64,000 bases of DNA from Pseudomonadota bacterium (GTDB taxonomy: Bacteria; Pseudomonadota; Alphaproteobacteria; Rhizobiales; Xanthobacteraceae): contig JAEWJH010000036.1 in NCBI GenBank assembly GCA_023386635.1, forward strand, positions 1-64,000, given 5' to 3'. How positions within the stretch are numbered: position 1 is the stretch's first letter; the number at the start of each line of letters is the position of its first letter. A model generated the notes under the pieces. That model was not told the origin of the DNA and did not search any database. It was given only the letters and a program-made list of their open reading frames with translations. Positions 34,185 through 43,809 of this stretch are shown here, one piece after another. Both the position numbers and the translations under genes were made by a program.

Positions 34185-34313
34185 CCTCATGGTGAGGAGC
34201 CGCGCCGGAGCCGCAGGCGAAGGCGGGGGCGTCTCGAACCATGAGGAGAGAGGCACCGTGGCCGTCTCGTCCTTCGAGACGCGGGCTTTGCCCTCTCCTC
34301 AGGATGAGGCGGG
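34185..34313. repeat. Palindromic intergenic repeat, family B
   Basis: Full-length copy. The left part is CCTCATGGTGAGGAGCC ... GTCTCGAACCATGAGG; the right part is CGTCCTTCGAGACGC ... CTCCTCAGGATGAGGCGG. It starts ten bases after the DUF1801 stop codon. Confidence 0.82.
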
Positions 34314-34336
34314 TTGAAAAGTCGGACCCCGCCCTC

Positions 34337-34376
34337 CACGTCGTGCCCGCGCTTGGCGCGGGCATCCACGTCTTGT
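34337..34376. repeat. Family A repeat, single arm
   Basis: CGTCGTGCCCGCGCTTGGCG followed by CGGGCATCCACGTC corresponds to one arm of family A. It directly follows the family B copy and abuts the 3' end of the SNase-like gene. Confidence 0.6.
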
Positions 34377-34398
34377 GTCGGTGCGGGAAAGTAAGTCG

Positions 34399-35019
34399 TC
34401 ACCGCGCCGTCCGTTGTCGCCATTCCGATGGCCGCTCGAACGTGCCAGCCCAGAGGCCGCGCTTGGCGTCGCGCGCTTCGCGCTCGGCGGTGCTGTAGCG
34501 GCCATGGCTGTGCGCTTTCAGTTCAATGGCGTAGCCGGCGCGCAGCATGGCCTCCGACAGATCGGTCTCAGGGTTATTGCCTGACGTGCTCTTGACCGTG
34601 CAAACCGCCACGGTGCGGTCGTAGCTGGGCGTCTTCTCCGCCGGCGCACAGGCAACCGTGTGTCCGCCGATCAGCTTGCCGAGCGTATCGCGCGCCGCCA
34701 ACCCGCACGTGACATCACTGCCGTCGGCCGAGCGGCAAAGCTGGCGCAGTTCCGGCGCATCGATGCCGAACAGGCGAATGCGCGCCGCGCCGATCTCCAG
34801 TGAATCGCCGTCGACCACGCGCACCGCACCGTTGATCGTCTCACCCGGCGTCACGTGACCGGTGACAGGTCCGGCGATCCGACCGCTAGGCGCTTGTTCC
34901 CAGCGGCTGTAGGCCCACGCCGCCAACGCCACCACGCCGAGCACGATCCATGACGGCACTTGCCGACGCGGTGCACGCGGCGGCTCGGACGGCCTTTGCC
35001 AGCGGCTCGGCCGGACCAT
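34399..35019 (-). CDS. Thermonuclease-family (SNase-like) protein
   Basis: A 206-residue protein with one N-terminal membrane segment (WIVLGVVALAAWAY, residues 24-37) and an SNase domain: VRVVDGDSLEIGAARIRLFGIDAPE contains the Ca2+-binding Asp residues and the first catalytic Arg; DRTVAVC and EAMLRAGYAI follow. The usual catalytic Glu after the second strand pair is hard to place (GLAARDTLGKLIGG), so activity is not certain. Its ATG overlaps the uvrB stop (TAATG on the minus strand), giving a coupled two-gene unit. Confidence 0.85.
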   Translation of the reverse strand: MVRPSRWQRPSEPPRAPRRQVPSWIVLGVVALAAWAYSRWEQAPSGRIAGPVTGHVTPGETINGAVRVVDGDSLEIGAARIRLFGIDAPELRQLCRSADGSDVTCGLAARDTLGKLIGGHTVACAPAEKTPSYDRTVAVCTVKSTSGNNPETDLSEAMLRAGYAIELKAHSHGRYSTAEREARDAKRGLWAGTFERPSEWRQRTAR

Positions 35020-38000
35020 TACCGGCGACTGCGCGGCTTGAAACCGCCGCGCATGCCGGGCCGGCCCATGGTCGAGCGCGGACCGTCGGACGATTTACGC
35101 GCCGGGATCGATTCCACGCCGGGCCCCATCTCGTCGAGGTTCGGCTTGCGCGGTCGTTCTCTTGAAGACGGGCTTCGCCCTTCCGTGTTGGCAGGCCGAT
35201 GCGGTTTCACCTCGTGCCAGCCGGCGATGCCCATCTCGTCGAGATCGGGCTTGTGCGGGCGGGAGCGGGGATCGGAATCGGGCGCGGCCATATCGCGCGC
35301 GGCGCTGCGATCCTCGATCTTGCGCAACGCGGCGCGGGCGGAGGGACCGCCCTTGGAGCGCAGCTTCGGAATCTGCGCCTGCACGATGTTGCGCGCGGTC
35401 GGGTCGTCGAGCACCGCCATCTCGGTCTGGCGCAGGCGTTTGAGTTCGTCGCGCAGCCGCGCCGCTTCCTCGAAATCGAGATCGGCGGCGGCAGTGCGCA
35501 TGCGCTCCTCGAGATCGGCGAGCACGGCCGCGAAGTTATGGCCGATGGTCGCCGCGTCTTCGAATTCGCCGCTGTCGCCTTTCTTGCCGGTAGAGACGAG
35601 CACGTGATCGCGCTCATAGACGCTGGAAAGAATGTCGCCGATCGACTTCTTCACGCTCTCCGGCGTGATGCCGTTGGCGGTGTTGTAGGCCATCTGCTTC
35701 TCGCGGCGGCGGTTGGTCTCCGCCATCGCCCGCTCCATCGAGCCGGTGACGTGATCGGCATAGAGGATCACGCGGCCGTCGATGTTGCGCGCGGCGCGGC
35801 CGATGGTCTGCACCAATGAGGTCTCGGAGCGCAGGAAGCCTTCCTTGTCGGCATCGAGAATGGCGACCAGCGCGCATTCGGGAATGTCGAGGCCCTCGCG
35901 CAAGAGGTTGATGCCGACCAGACAGTCGAATGCGCCAAGCCTGAGATCGCGGATGATCTCGATGCGCTCCAGCGTGTCGATGTCCGAATGCATGTAGCGG
36001 ACGCGGATGCCCTGTTCGTGCAGATATTCGGTGAGGTCTTCCGCCATGCGCTTGGTCAGCACTGTGACCAGCGAGCGATAGCCTTGGCGCGCGGTCTCGC
36101 GCACCTCGCCGATCACATCGTCGACCTGCGTGCGCGCGGGGCGCACGTCCACGGGCGGGTCGATGAGCCCGGTGGGGCGGATCACCTGCTCGGCGAACAC
36201 GCCGCCGGATTCTTCCATGTCCCACGGGCCGGGTGTGGCCGAGACGGCGACGGTCTGCGGCCGCATCGCGTCCCATTCCTCGAACCGCAGCGGGCGGTTG
36301 TCCATGCAGGAGGGCAGGCGGAAGCCGTATTCCGCCAAGGTCGCCTTGCGCCGGAAGTCGCCGCGATACATGCCGCCGAGTTGCGGCACGGTGACGTGAC
36401 TCTCGTCGGCGAAGACGATGGCGTTGTCGGGGACGTACTCAAACAAGGTCGGCGGCGGCTCGCCCGGCCTGCGGCCGGTGAGATAGCGCGAATAGTTCTC
36501 GATGCCGGCGCAGGAGCCGGTCGCCTCCATCATTTCCAGATCGTAGCGCGTGCGCTGTTCCAGCCGCTGCGCCTCGAGCAGACGGCCCGACTTGTTCAAT
36601 TCGTCGAGCCGCCATTTCAGTTCCGCCTTGATGCCGTGCATCGCCTGAATGAGCGTCGGCCGCGGCGTAACGTAGTGCGAATTGGCGTAGACCTTGACGA
36701 ATTCGAGATCGTCGGTGCGCTGGCCGGTGAGAGGGTCGAACTCCTCGATCTTCTCGATCTCGTCGCCGAACAGATGCACCCGCCACGCGCGGTCTTCATA
36801 GTGCGCCGGGAAGATGTCGACGGTGTCGCCGCGCACGCGGAACGTGCCGCGCGAAAAATCGCCGCCGGAGCGCTTGTATTGCAGCGCGACCAGATCGGCG
36901 AGCAGTTGCCGCTGGTCGATGCGGCCGCCTTGTTTCAGCGTGAAGGTCATCGCCGAATAGGTCTCGACCGAGCCGATACCGTAGATGCACGACACGGACG
37001 CGACGATGATCACGTCGTCGCGTTCGAGCAGCGCGCGCGTCGCCGAGTGGCGCATGCGGTCGATCTGCTCGTTGATCGATGATTCCTTCTCGATATAGGT
37101 GTCGGTGCGCGGCACATAGGCTTCCGGTTGGTAGTAGTCGTAATACGAGACGAAATATTCTACCGCGTTGTCGGGGAAGAAGCTCTTGAACTCGCCGTAG
37201 AGTTGCGCGGCCAGTGTCTTGTTCGGCGCGAGGATCAGCGCCGGGCGCTGTGTCGCCTCGATCACCTTGGCCATGGTGAAGGTCTTGCCGCTTCCCGTGA
37301 CGCCAAGGAGCACCTGCGTGCGGTCGTTGCGCTTCACGCCCTCGACCAGATCGCGGATCGCCTGCGGCTGGTCGCCCTTCGGCTCGAACGCGGATTTGAT
37401 GACGAAGCGCTTGCCGCCTTCGGATTTCTCGGGGCGCGGCGGACGGTGCGGCGTCCATACCTGTCCGCCGATTTCCGGCCGGCCTTCGCGCAGTAGCCTG
37501 TCGAGCGATTCCGCGGTGGCGGTGACGCCCGAGGGAACAAGATCGCGCTCCTCCGCCGCGTCTGCCTCTTCGGCCTCCGGCATGCGATAGCCGAGCACTT
37601 CCGCGAGCTTGCGGTTGATCGACGGCGGTGATGTGGATTTGGATAGTTCCGGCCCGAGCAGGGGACCGCGCTTCGAATCCGCGTCGGCGGTGAAGCCGGC
37701 CTGCGGCGCTTCCTCAAATCCTTTCGGCGTCGATTTGCGCGCGGTATGCGCGGCGGAGAAGTCGCGTCGGCGGTCGAATGAATTGTCCGGCGGCGGCTTG
37801 ATGCCGCTGTCGCCGGTCTGCGAGCCGACGCCGGCGGTTCCCTTGCCCAGCGCCGGATTGAGGATGTCGGCCAGCGCCGGGTCGAGCGCGCCCATCTCCG
37901 GCCGCGAGGCCTTGGCGCGGGTCGGCTTGGCCGGGTCCTTGGAATGCCGGGCGGGGTGCCGGCCCGGCTTCGCGCCTGATTTATCGGGATTTTTTGCCAT
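35019..38000 (-). CDS. uvrB: Excinuclease ABC subunit UvrB with extended ends
   Basis: Predicted DNA-damage-recognition helicase of nucleotide excision repair. At 993 residues it is far longer than the roughly 670 of E. coli UvrB. Residues 1-195 are a polar Lys/Pro-rich extension; the canonical core begins near 200 (FVIKSAFEPKGDQPQAI) with Walker A GVTGSGKT near 232, beta-hairpin YYDYYQPEAYVPRTDTYIEK, and helicase motifs. The C-terminal UVR domain (about 823-860, LEERMRTAAADLDFEEAARL) is followed by a further 130-residue low-complexity tail. ATG 38000 (MAKNPDKSG) is preferred over a 44-residue upstream extension. The SNase-like gene is translationally coupled downstream. Confidence 0.95.
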   Translation of the reverse strand: MAKNPDKSGAKPGRHPARHSKDPAKPTRAKASRPEMGALDPALADILNPALGKGTAGVGSQTGDSGIKPPPDNSFDRRRDFSAAHTARKSTPKGFEEAPQAGFTADADSKRGPLLGPELSKSTSPPSINRKLAEVLGYRMPEAEEADAAEERDLVPSGVTATAESLDRLLREGRPEIGGQVWTPHRPPRPEKSEGGKRFVIKSAFEPKGDQPQAIRDLVEGVKRNDRTQVLLGVTGSGKTFTMAKVIEATQRPALILAPNKTLAAQLYGEFKSFFPDNAVEYFVSYYDYYQPEAYVPRTDTYIEKESSINEQIDRMRHSATRALLERDDVIIVASVSCIYGIGSVETYSAMTFTLKQGGRIDQRQLLADLVALQYKRSGGDFSRGTFRVRGDTVDIFPAHYEDRAWRVHLFGDEIEKIEEFDPLTGQRTDDLEFVKVYANSHYVTPRPTLIQAMHGIKAELKWRLDELNKSGRLLEAQRLEQRTRYDLEMMEATGSCAGIENYSRYLTGRRPGEPPPTLFEYVPDNAIVFADESHVTVPQLGGMYRGDFRRKATLAEYGFRLPSCMDNRPLRFEEWDAMRPQTVAVSATPGPWDMEESGGVFAEQVIRPTGLIDPPVDVRPARTQVDDVIGEVRETARQGYRSLVTVLTKRMAEDLTEYLHEQGIRVRYMHSDIDTLERIEIIRDLRLGAFDCLVGINLLREGLDIPECALVAILDADKEGFLRSETSLVQTIGRAARNIDGRVILYADHVTGSMERAMAETNRRREKQMAYNTANGITPESVKKSIGDILSSVYERDHVLVSTGKKGDSGEFEDAATIGHNFAAVLADLEERMRTAAADLDFEEAARLRDELKRLRQTEMAVLDDPTARNIVQAQIPKLRSKGGPSARAALRKIEDRSAARDMAAPDSDPRSRPHKPDLDEMGIAGWHEVKPHRPANTEGRSPSSRERPRKPNLDEMGPGVESIPARKSSDGPRSTMGRPGMRGGFKPRSRR

Positions 38001-38130
38001 GGAAAGTCGAATATGGGACGAGTCCCGCGGCGAGAAAAGGGCGGTAAAATGCTTTGTTGAACCCGCCGGTACACCGGCGCGTCCAACGGACAGGAAACGC
38101 CGTCTGCCGGCGGCGCGGGAGGGCATTATC

Positions 38131-39141
38131 ATGGCGATCGGTTCGCACAGGCTTGGAACACGGCTCGCTATCGCAGGCCTGCTGGCGCTGTCTCTCGCGA
38201 CCGCGGCGCGGTCGCAGCCAAGTTCGCCATCAAGTTCTCCATCAAGTTCTCAATCTTGGACCGAGGCGCCCTATAACCCGCCGGTCGGCAGCCGCTGGAT
38301 CGTCACCGCCCAATCGGTGGCCGACGAGCAGCGGCCGGATGGCGCGCGGCAGAACAAGACCCTGTCGCGCTACGAACTCACCATCGAGGAGAAGACCGCG
38401 ACCGGCTATCGCATCACCTATGTCAATCGCGCGCTCGAGGTCGACGGCAACGCGCCGGGCCTGAAAGTCGTCGCACCGGCGTTCGAGGCGATGCGCGGCA
38501 TCGTCGTGCGCGCATCGACCGATGCCGGCGGCAAGCCGGTGTCTATCGACAATCTCGACGAGGTGCGCGCCACTATGCGCACGGTGATCGCGCGGATCGT
38601 CGACCGATTCAACGACAAGCCGCAGGTCGGGCAGGTGATGCGGCAGATGATGGAAAACATGTTCCTCGCCGATGGCGTCGCTGCGACCACCGCTTATCTG
38701 GAGAACATGCCGCAGCTCGCCATGGGCCAGAACACCGGGTTGAAGCCGGGCGACGCGCGCGAGACTGTGGAGCAGACCAAGGCACCGGTCGGCAACGGCA
38801 CCATCAAGACCAATCTGACCACGCGCATGGTCTCGTGGAACGACAGCGACCGTAAGGTCCGCTACGCGCAGGTGCGCGCCATGGATCCGCAGGGACTGCG
38901 CGATTTTCTGCAATCCTTCGTCGCGCAGATCGGCGATGCCGCGAGCCCCGAATTCCGCTCGCCGCAGATGCAGGAACTGCTGAAGAAGACGGATTTCTCC
39001 ATCGACAGCACGACGCTGATCGACGTGGAGAACGGCATGACCCGCGCCATCGACGAGACCTCGACCACACGCGTCAGCCTGATGGGTCAGACCATGTCGA
39101 AGCGCGAGAACCGGCGCATCACCGTGACGCCGGCGCAGTAA
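38131..39141 (+). CDS. Exported hypothetical protein (336 aa)
   Basis: A 336-residue precursor, with start ATG 38131 preceded by GGGAGGG. Signal peptide MAIGSHRLGTRLAIAGLLAL with cleavage near ARS-Q (residue 28), then a short Ser/Pro repeat (PSSPSSSPSSSQS) encoded by repeated AAGTTCTCCATC-type blocks. The mature part is beta-rich and regular (SRWIVTAQSV, RYELTIEEKTATGYRITYV, TTRMVSWNDSDRKVRYAQV). I do not recognise a family. It is divergent from uvrB with 130 bases between. Confidence 0.68.
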   Translation: MAIGSHRLGTRLAIAGLLALSLATAARSQPSSPSSSPSSSQSWTEAPYNPPVGSRWIVTAQSVADEQRPDGARQNKTLSRYELTIEEKTATGYRITYVNRALEVDGNAPGLKVVAPAFEAMRGIVVRASTDAGGKPVSIDNLDEVRATMRTVIARIVDRFNDKPQVGQVMRQMMENMFLADGVAATTAYLENMPQLAMGQNTGLKPGDARETVEQTKAPVGNGTIKTNLTTRMVSWNDSDRKVRYAQVRAMDPQGLRDFLQSFVAQIGDAASPEFRSPQMQELLKKTDFSIDSTTLIDVENGMTRAIDETSTTRVSLMGQTMSKRENRRITVTPAQ

Positions 39142-39145
39142 TCTC

Positions 39146-39289
39146 TCAGCGTCTCGGGAAATCGGCGTTGATGCGCGCGAAGCTGCCGTCGCCGCGGATC
39201 GCGGCGATGCCGGCATCGAGTTTGCGCGCGCTCCAGACGAGGGCCGTGACGACGGCGAGCCGCTGATGCAAACGCGAGGCCACGCGCAT
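39146..39289 (-). pseudogene. C-terminal remnant of a family 3 solute-binding protein
   Basis: The minus strand reads 47 residues ending in SARKLDAGIAAIRGDGSFARI then NADFPRR and a stop. This is the typical C-terminal helix and tail of polar-amino-acid binding proteins (a run of the kind LNAAIAAIRADGTFARI). No N-terminal two-thirds of the gene is present upstream (39290-39460 holds no matching frame). It looks like a decayed fragment. The rest of the 39142-39460 gap holds nothing else I can support. Confidence 0.6.
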
Positions 39290-39460
39290 GTCGATGGGTC
39301 AGGGTTGATCGTGACGTGATTGTGCATGGCGGGTGTGCCGCAACAAGTGCCGGTACGATCGCACAGAATTGCAGGGGCGGTGCGCGCGCGCCGCGATTGA
39401 CCGTCGGCGACGGCGATGATCGACTCCTCATGCCGCTCTCGTGCGTGCTGGAGGTGTTCC

Positions 39461-40450
39461 TTGGCCAAGCATTCGATGTCACGTCGCAGCCTGATGCTGT
39501 CGGCCGCCGCGGCGGGCGGCATCATGGCGTTACCGCGCCAGGCGCGCGCCGCGTTTCCGGATCGCCCGTTGCGTATTCTGGTCGGCTTCGCGGCCGGCGG
39601 CACGGTCGATTCCGTGGCGCGCGTGCTCGCCAACGGGATGGGTCCGATCCTCGGCCAGCAGGTGGTGATCGAGAACAAGCCGGGCGGCAGCGGCAGCATC
39701 GCTGCCAATGCGCTGATCGCATCGCCGGCCGACGGCCACACGCTGCTGTTCGGGATTTTCTCGCTCGCGGTAGCGCCGGCGCTCGCCAAGCTCGCCTATG
39801 ACACGATGCGCGACCTCACGGCGGTGTCGCAGGTCGCCAGTGTGCCGCTATTCATGCTCAACACCGCGCACACGCCGTTCAAGACCGTCGCCGAGCTGAT
39901 CGCCGCGGCAAAGGCCGCGCCGGACACGATCACTTATGCGTCGGCCGGTGTTGGCTCGTCCGGCCACATGGCGGCGGAACTGTTCACGCGACACACCGGG
40001 ATCAAGCTGATCCATGTGCCGTTTCGCGGCGCCGCGCCGGCGACGCAGGCGCTGGTGGCAGAGCAGGTGCAATTGCTGTTCGACACGCCGACCACGACCA
40101 TGCGCGATCTCGTCGCGCAGCAAAAGCTGCGGGCGCTGGCGGTGATGAGCGACAAGGAACTGCCGGCGTTCGCCGGCATTCCGCCGATCGGCGGCATGGG
40201 GCTGGGCGGCGATCTCTCGGTTCAGGCGTGGCAGGGCCTGCTGGTCCGCACCGGTACGCCGCCGGACATCATCGCGACGCTGAACAAGGCGATCGTCACG
40301 GCGATGAATTAGCCGGACACGCGCCAGCGCATCGCCGCGGTCGGTGTCGAGCCAATGGCGACCAGCGCCGCCGCGTTCGATGCGTTCTTCAAATCGGAAG
40401 TCGCGCGCTGGACCGATGTCGCCAGACGCGCGGGCATCAGCGCGCAGTAG
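39461..40450 (+). pseudogene. TctC/BUG-family tricarboxylate-binding protein interrupted by in-frame TAG
   Basis: Tripartite tricarboxylate transporter binding protein. GGAGG at 39450 is six bases before TTG 39461, the likely start (ATG 39476 is the alternative). A Tat-like signal (MSRRSLMLSAAAAGG, cleavage near ARA-A) precedes FPDRPLRILVGFAAGGTVDSVAR and PFRGAAPATQALVAEQVQ. A TAG at 40310-40312 stops the protein, but the frame continues for 45 residues (DTRQRIAAVGVEPMATSAAAF ... EVARWTDVARRAGI, read in parts) that match the conserved family C terminus, to a second TAG at 40448. One base change (for example TCG to TAG) would explain it. No tctA/tctB genes are nearby. Confidence 0.82.
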
Positions 40451-40455
40451 TTGTT

Positions 40456-41502
40456 TTACGCGATCGGCGGCGCTTTCAACGGCCCGCGCAGGCCGGCGGT
40501 GATGCCGAGCACGATGCCGGCGAGCGCGATCATCGATGCGAACGCCAGCGTGGAGAGGCCGGTGAGGCCCTGACCGATGGAGCAGCCGAGCGCGCAGGCG
40601 CCGCCGACGCCCATCATCGCCGCGCCGCTCATGGAGCGCAGCATGTGGCGCGGCGAGCGATAGGCTTCGAGTTCGAAGCGGCCGGTGCTGATCGCGGTGA
40701 GGAAAGAGCCGAGCAGCACGCCGAACACGGTGACGATGCCGAAGTTCAGCGCCATGCCGGTGGACAGCATGATGTACTGCACGCTGTCGGCGATCGGCGC
40801 GATGAAGGTGAGCGACGTGACCGGCACCGGGTCGAAGGATTCGCCGCCGAGATGGCCGGTCGTGTACCAGCCGGCGACGATCAGCAGGCCGATGGCGATG
40901 CCGGAGACCCATTGCAGCGTCGCGCGGCGCAGTGGTTCATGCGCGAAGGCGAACACGATCAGCGCGCCGGCGATCACCGCCGTGGCGACGATGCGCGCCG
41001 CAGTCGCATCGAGCGCGAGGCCGAGCAGGCTTGGCAGGGAATTGACCGGCGGCGTCACATTGCTGGCCTGCGCGGCGGCGGCGCGCAACGGGCCGATCAG
41101 CCCGCGCAACGTCATCTGCGCGGTGATGCCGAGGGTGACGACGACGACGAAGGAGCGGAGATTTCCCTTGCCGAGCAGCACGCTGGCGCGCGAGCCGCAG
41201 CCATTCGCCAGCACCATGCCGTAGCCGAACACGAGCCCGCCGGCGAACATCAGCGGCGCCGAGAACGCCGCCTGGAGATAGATCGACTGGCCGAGATCGA
41301 CGAGGCCGGCGGCCGCCAGCGCCTGCGCGCCAATCATCGCCGTGGCCATCGCCAGCGCGTAGCTGCGGATGCGCACGCCGCTGTTCTCGTTGAGCCACTG
41401 GCGCAGGCTGGTCAGCAGGCAGAAGCCGCTGACGAGGCCGACCGCGCCATAGACGAGGCCGATGGCGAACCCGGCGATCAGAACGATGTTTTCGGAGAAC
41501 AA
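40456..41502 (-). CDS. YeeE/YedE family membrane transporter
   Basis: A 348-residue inner-membrane protein with about nine hydrophobic segments in two related halves. Conserved cysteine motifs ANGCGSRASVLL (first half) and GGACALGCSIGQGLTGLS (second half) mark the YeeE/YedE family, whose characterised members take up thiosulfate or other sulfur species. No TusA/YeeD-like partner is adjacent, so the substrate is an inference. Its stop codon is six bases from the end of the disrupted tctC frame, tail to tail. Confidence 0.87.
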   Translation of the reverse strand: MFSENIVLIAGFAIGLVYGAVGLVSGFCLLTSLRQWLNENSGVRIRSYALAMATAMIGAQALAAAGLVDLGQSIYLQAAFSAPLMFAGGLVFGYGMVLANGCGSRASVLLGKGNLRSFVVVVTLGITAQMTLRGLIGPLRAAAAQASNVTPPVNSLPSLLGLALDATAARIVATAVIAGALIVFAFAHEPLRRATLQWVSGIAIGLLIVAGWYTTGHLGGESFDPVPVTSLTFIAPIADSVQYIMLSTGMALNFGIVTVFGVLLGSFLTAISTGRFELEAYRSPRHMLRSMSGAAMMGVGGACALGCSIGQGLTGLSTLAFASMIALAGIVLGITAGLRGPLKAPPIA

Positions 41503-41705
41503 AACGGTCGGCCCCAGTGATTAAGCGCCTTCATCTGGAGCATCTGTGCCAACGGCGCAACCGTTTCTGGAATATTTCACTCCGAATGCATGGATTTGCT
41601 GCTGCCGTGAGTGACGGGAGAATGTTTCGATTGCGGGAGGGAGAGGGGAGGGAAAATTTGTCCAGTGCCGAGGCCGCTGAAAGCAGTTCGAGGCAAGCTC
41701 TCTCA

Positions 41706-41802
41706 GCCGTCATGCCGGCACTTATTGCGGGCATCCACGTCCTTGTTTAGCGGGAAAGGAAGGCGTGGATGCCCGGACGAGCCCGGGCATGACGGGGCTA
41801 GA
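41706..41802. repeat. Palindromic intergenic repeat, family A
   Basis: Arms GTCATGCCGGCACTTATTGC, then GGGCATCCACGTC, and GCGTGGATGCCCGG ... CCCGGGCATGACGG flank a short spacer. The rest of the 323-base gap 41503-41825 has no gene I can support. Confidence 0.8.
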
Positions 41803-41825
41803 GGATGGCTCGTTGGCGGGAACCG

Positions 41826-43676
41826 TCACTCCGCCGCCTGCTGCTCCGCGACGTCGATGAAGCCGCCCGATTGCCGCCGCCACAGCGCCGCGTAATGGCC
41901 GCCGGCCTGCAGCAGTTGCGCGTGCGTGCCCTGTTCGACGATGCGGCCGCGGTCGATCACCACCAGCCGGTCCATCTGCGCGATGGTGGAGAGGCGGTGC
42001 GCGATGGCGATCACCGTCTTGCCCTGCATCAGCGTGCCGAGGCTCGCCTGGATCGCGGCTTCCACCTCGCTGTCGAGCGCGGAGGTCGCTTCGTCGAGCA
42101 CCAGGATCGGCGCGTTCTTCAGGATCACGCGGGCGATGGCGACACGCTGGCGCTGGCCGCCGGACAGCTTCACGCCGCGCTCGCCGACCTGCGCGTCGTA
42201 GCCGTGGCGATGCTTCCAGTCCTCCAGTCCGAGGATGAACTCATGCGCGTGGGCGAGCTTCGCCGCGCGCTCGATCTCCGCGTCGCTCGCGCCGGGGCGG
42301 CCGTAGCGGATGTTGTCGCGGATCGAGCGGTGCAGCAGCGAGGTATCCTGCGTCACCACGGAAATCTGCGAGCGCAGGCTCTCCTGCGTGACATTGGCGA
42401 TGTCCTGTCCGTCGATCAGGATGCGGCCGTCCTCCAGTTCGAAGAACCGTAGCAGCAGATTGACCAGCGTCGACTTGCCCGCGCCGGAGCGGCCGACAAG
42501 ACCGACCTTCTCGCCGGGTGCGATGTCGAGCGTCAGCCCGTCGATCAGTCCGTTCTCGCGGCCATAGCCGAAGCGGATGTCGTCGAAATGGATACGGCCG
42601 TCGTTCACCACGAGGTCGGTCGCGCCGGGCTTGTCGGCGAGTCCGATCGGCTTCGCGATCGACACCATGCCTTCCTGCACTACGCCGATATTCTCGAAGA
42701 TTTCGGTGACACGCATGGCGACCCAGCCGGCGATGGAGACGATCTGCCACGACAGCGGCAGCGCCATCGCCACGGTACCCACCTCGACCTTGCCCTCCAT
42801 CCACAGCCAGATCGCCAGCGCGCCGGTGGCGGTGACCAGCATGGCGTTGAGCAGCGACAGCAGGAACGAGAACAGCGTGTTGAGCCGCAGCGAGGCATGG
42901 AACAGGCCGGTGTGCTCGTCGAAGGCTTCGCGCACATAGGCGTCTTCCTGCCGCGCGCGGGCGAACAGCTTGACGGTGAGGATGTTCGTATAGGTGTCGA
43001 CGATGCGGCCGGTGAGCACCGAGCGCGCCTCCGATACATCCTTGGAGCGGTCGCGCATCCGCGGCACGAGAATGCGCAGCAGCACGAGATAGGCACCGAA
43101 CCAGACATAGATCGGCAGCGCGAGCCGCCAGTCGGCCGACGCGAGCAGGAAGATCGCGCTCGATCCGTAGACGAGGATGTACCAGACGCCGGTGATCAGC
43201 GCGACGAGGCTCTCGCGCACCGCGGGTCCGGTCTGCATCACCTTGTTGGCGATGCGGCCGGCGAAGTCGTTCTGGAAGAACGCCCACGACTGCCGCGCCA
43301 CGTGCCAGTGGTTCTGCCAGCGGATCATGTTGGAGACGTTGGCGGAGATCGCCTGATTGGCGACGAGGTTCTGCGCGGTGATGGCGAGCGGACGTATCAG
43401 CAGCACGATCGCCGCCATGCCGGCGAGCAGATGCCAGTGCTCGGCGACCAGCCGTTGCGGTTCGTTCTGCGTCACCAGCGTGACGATGCGGCCGATGAAG
43501 GCGGGGATGGTCGAATCGAGTAGCGCGACCGCGAGGCCGGCGACGAACAGCGCGACGAACAACCCTTTCGCCTGCCGGGCGAAGTGCCAGTAGAACGCGA
43601 CAAGTCCCGCCGGCGGCGTGTCGGGTTGCGACGCGCCGGTCGGATGCAACGATGTCTCAAAGCGGCGGAAAAGCAT
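41826..43676 (-). CDS. ABC exporter, fused permease-ATPase
   Basis: A 616-residue ABC half-transporter of the MsbA/multidrug type. Residues 1-340 carry six predicted membrane segments. The ATPase domain follows with Walker A GRSGAGKS, Q-loop VVTQDTSLL, signature LSGGQRQRVAIARVIL, Walker B ILVLDEATSALD and H-loop IAIAHRLST. It should act as a homodimer exporting a lipid, peptide or drug; the substrate cannot be told. The neighbouring genes are not obviously related, and it has an isolated transcription unit. Confidence 0.88.
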   Translation of the reverse strand: MLFRRFETSLHPTGASQPDTPPAGLVAFYWHFARQAKGLFVALFVAGLAVALLDSTIPAFIGRIVTLVTQNEPQRLVAEHWHLLAGMAAIVLLIRPLAITAQNLVANQAISANVSNMIRWQNHWHVARQSWAFFQNDFAGRIANKVMQTGPAVRESLVALITGVWYILVYGSSAIFLLASADWRLALPIYVWFGAYLVLLRILVPRMRDRSKDVSEARSVLTGRIVDTYTNILTVKLFARARQEDAYVREAFDEHTGLFHASLRLNTLFSFLLSLLNAMLVTATGALAIWLWMEGKVEVGTVAMALPLSWQIVSIAGWVAMRVTEIFENIGVVQEGMVSIAKPIGLADKPGATDLVVNDGRIHFDDIRFGYGRENGLIDGLTLDIAPGEKVGLVGRSGAGKSTLVNLLLRFFELEDGRILIDGQDIANVTQESLRSQISVVTQDTSLLHRSIRDNIRYGRPGASDAEIERAAKLAHAHEFILGLEDWKHRHGYDAQVGERGVKLSGGQRQRVAIARVILKNAPILVLDEATSALDSEVEAAIQASLGTLMQGKTVIAIAHRLSTIAQMDRLVVIDRGRIVEQGTHAQLLQAGGHYAALWRRQSGGFIDVAEQQAAE

Positions 43677-43809
43677 AGCAAGGGCTCGGCGCGTAAAGGC
43701 ACGCGCCCGCCCGCAGGCGGTTCATCCGTTTACGATCAGGCCGTGCTGTCAAAGAGTATGGAGGATTCTTAAGTGAGCTTCGTGTCCGCAGCGTGGCGGC
43801 CGGAGCGGT

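Noticed and set aside
38050..38075. LexA box in the uvrB upstream region
   Set aside because: A GAAC is followed seven bases later by TACA, not GAAC; the alphaproteobacterial consensus is not met, nor is it found before recN.
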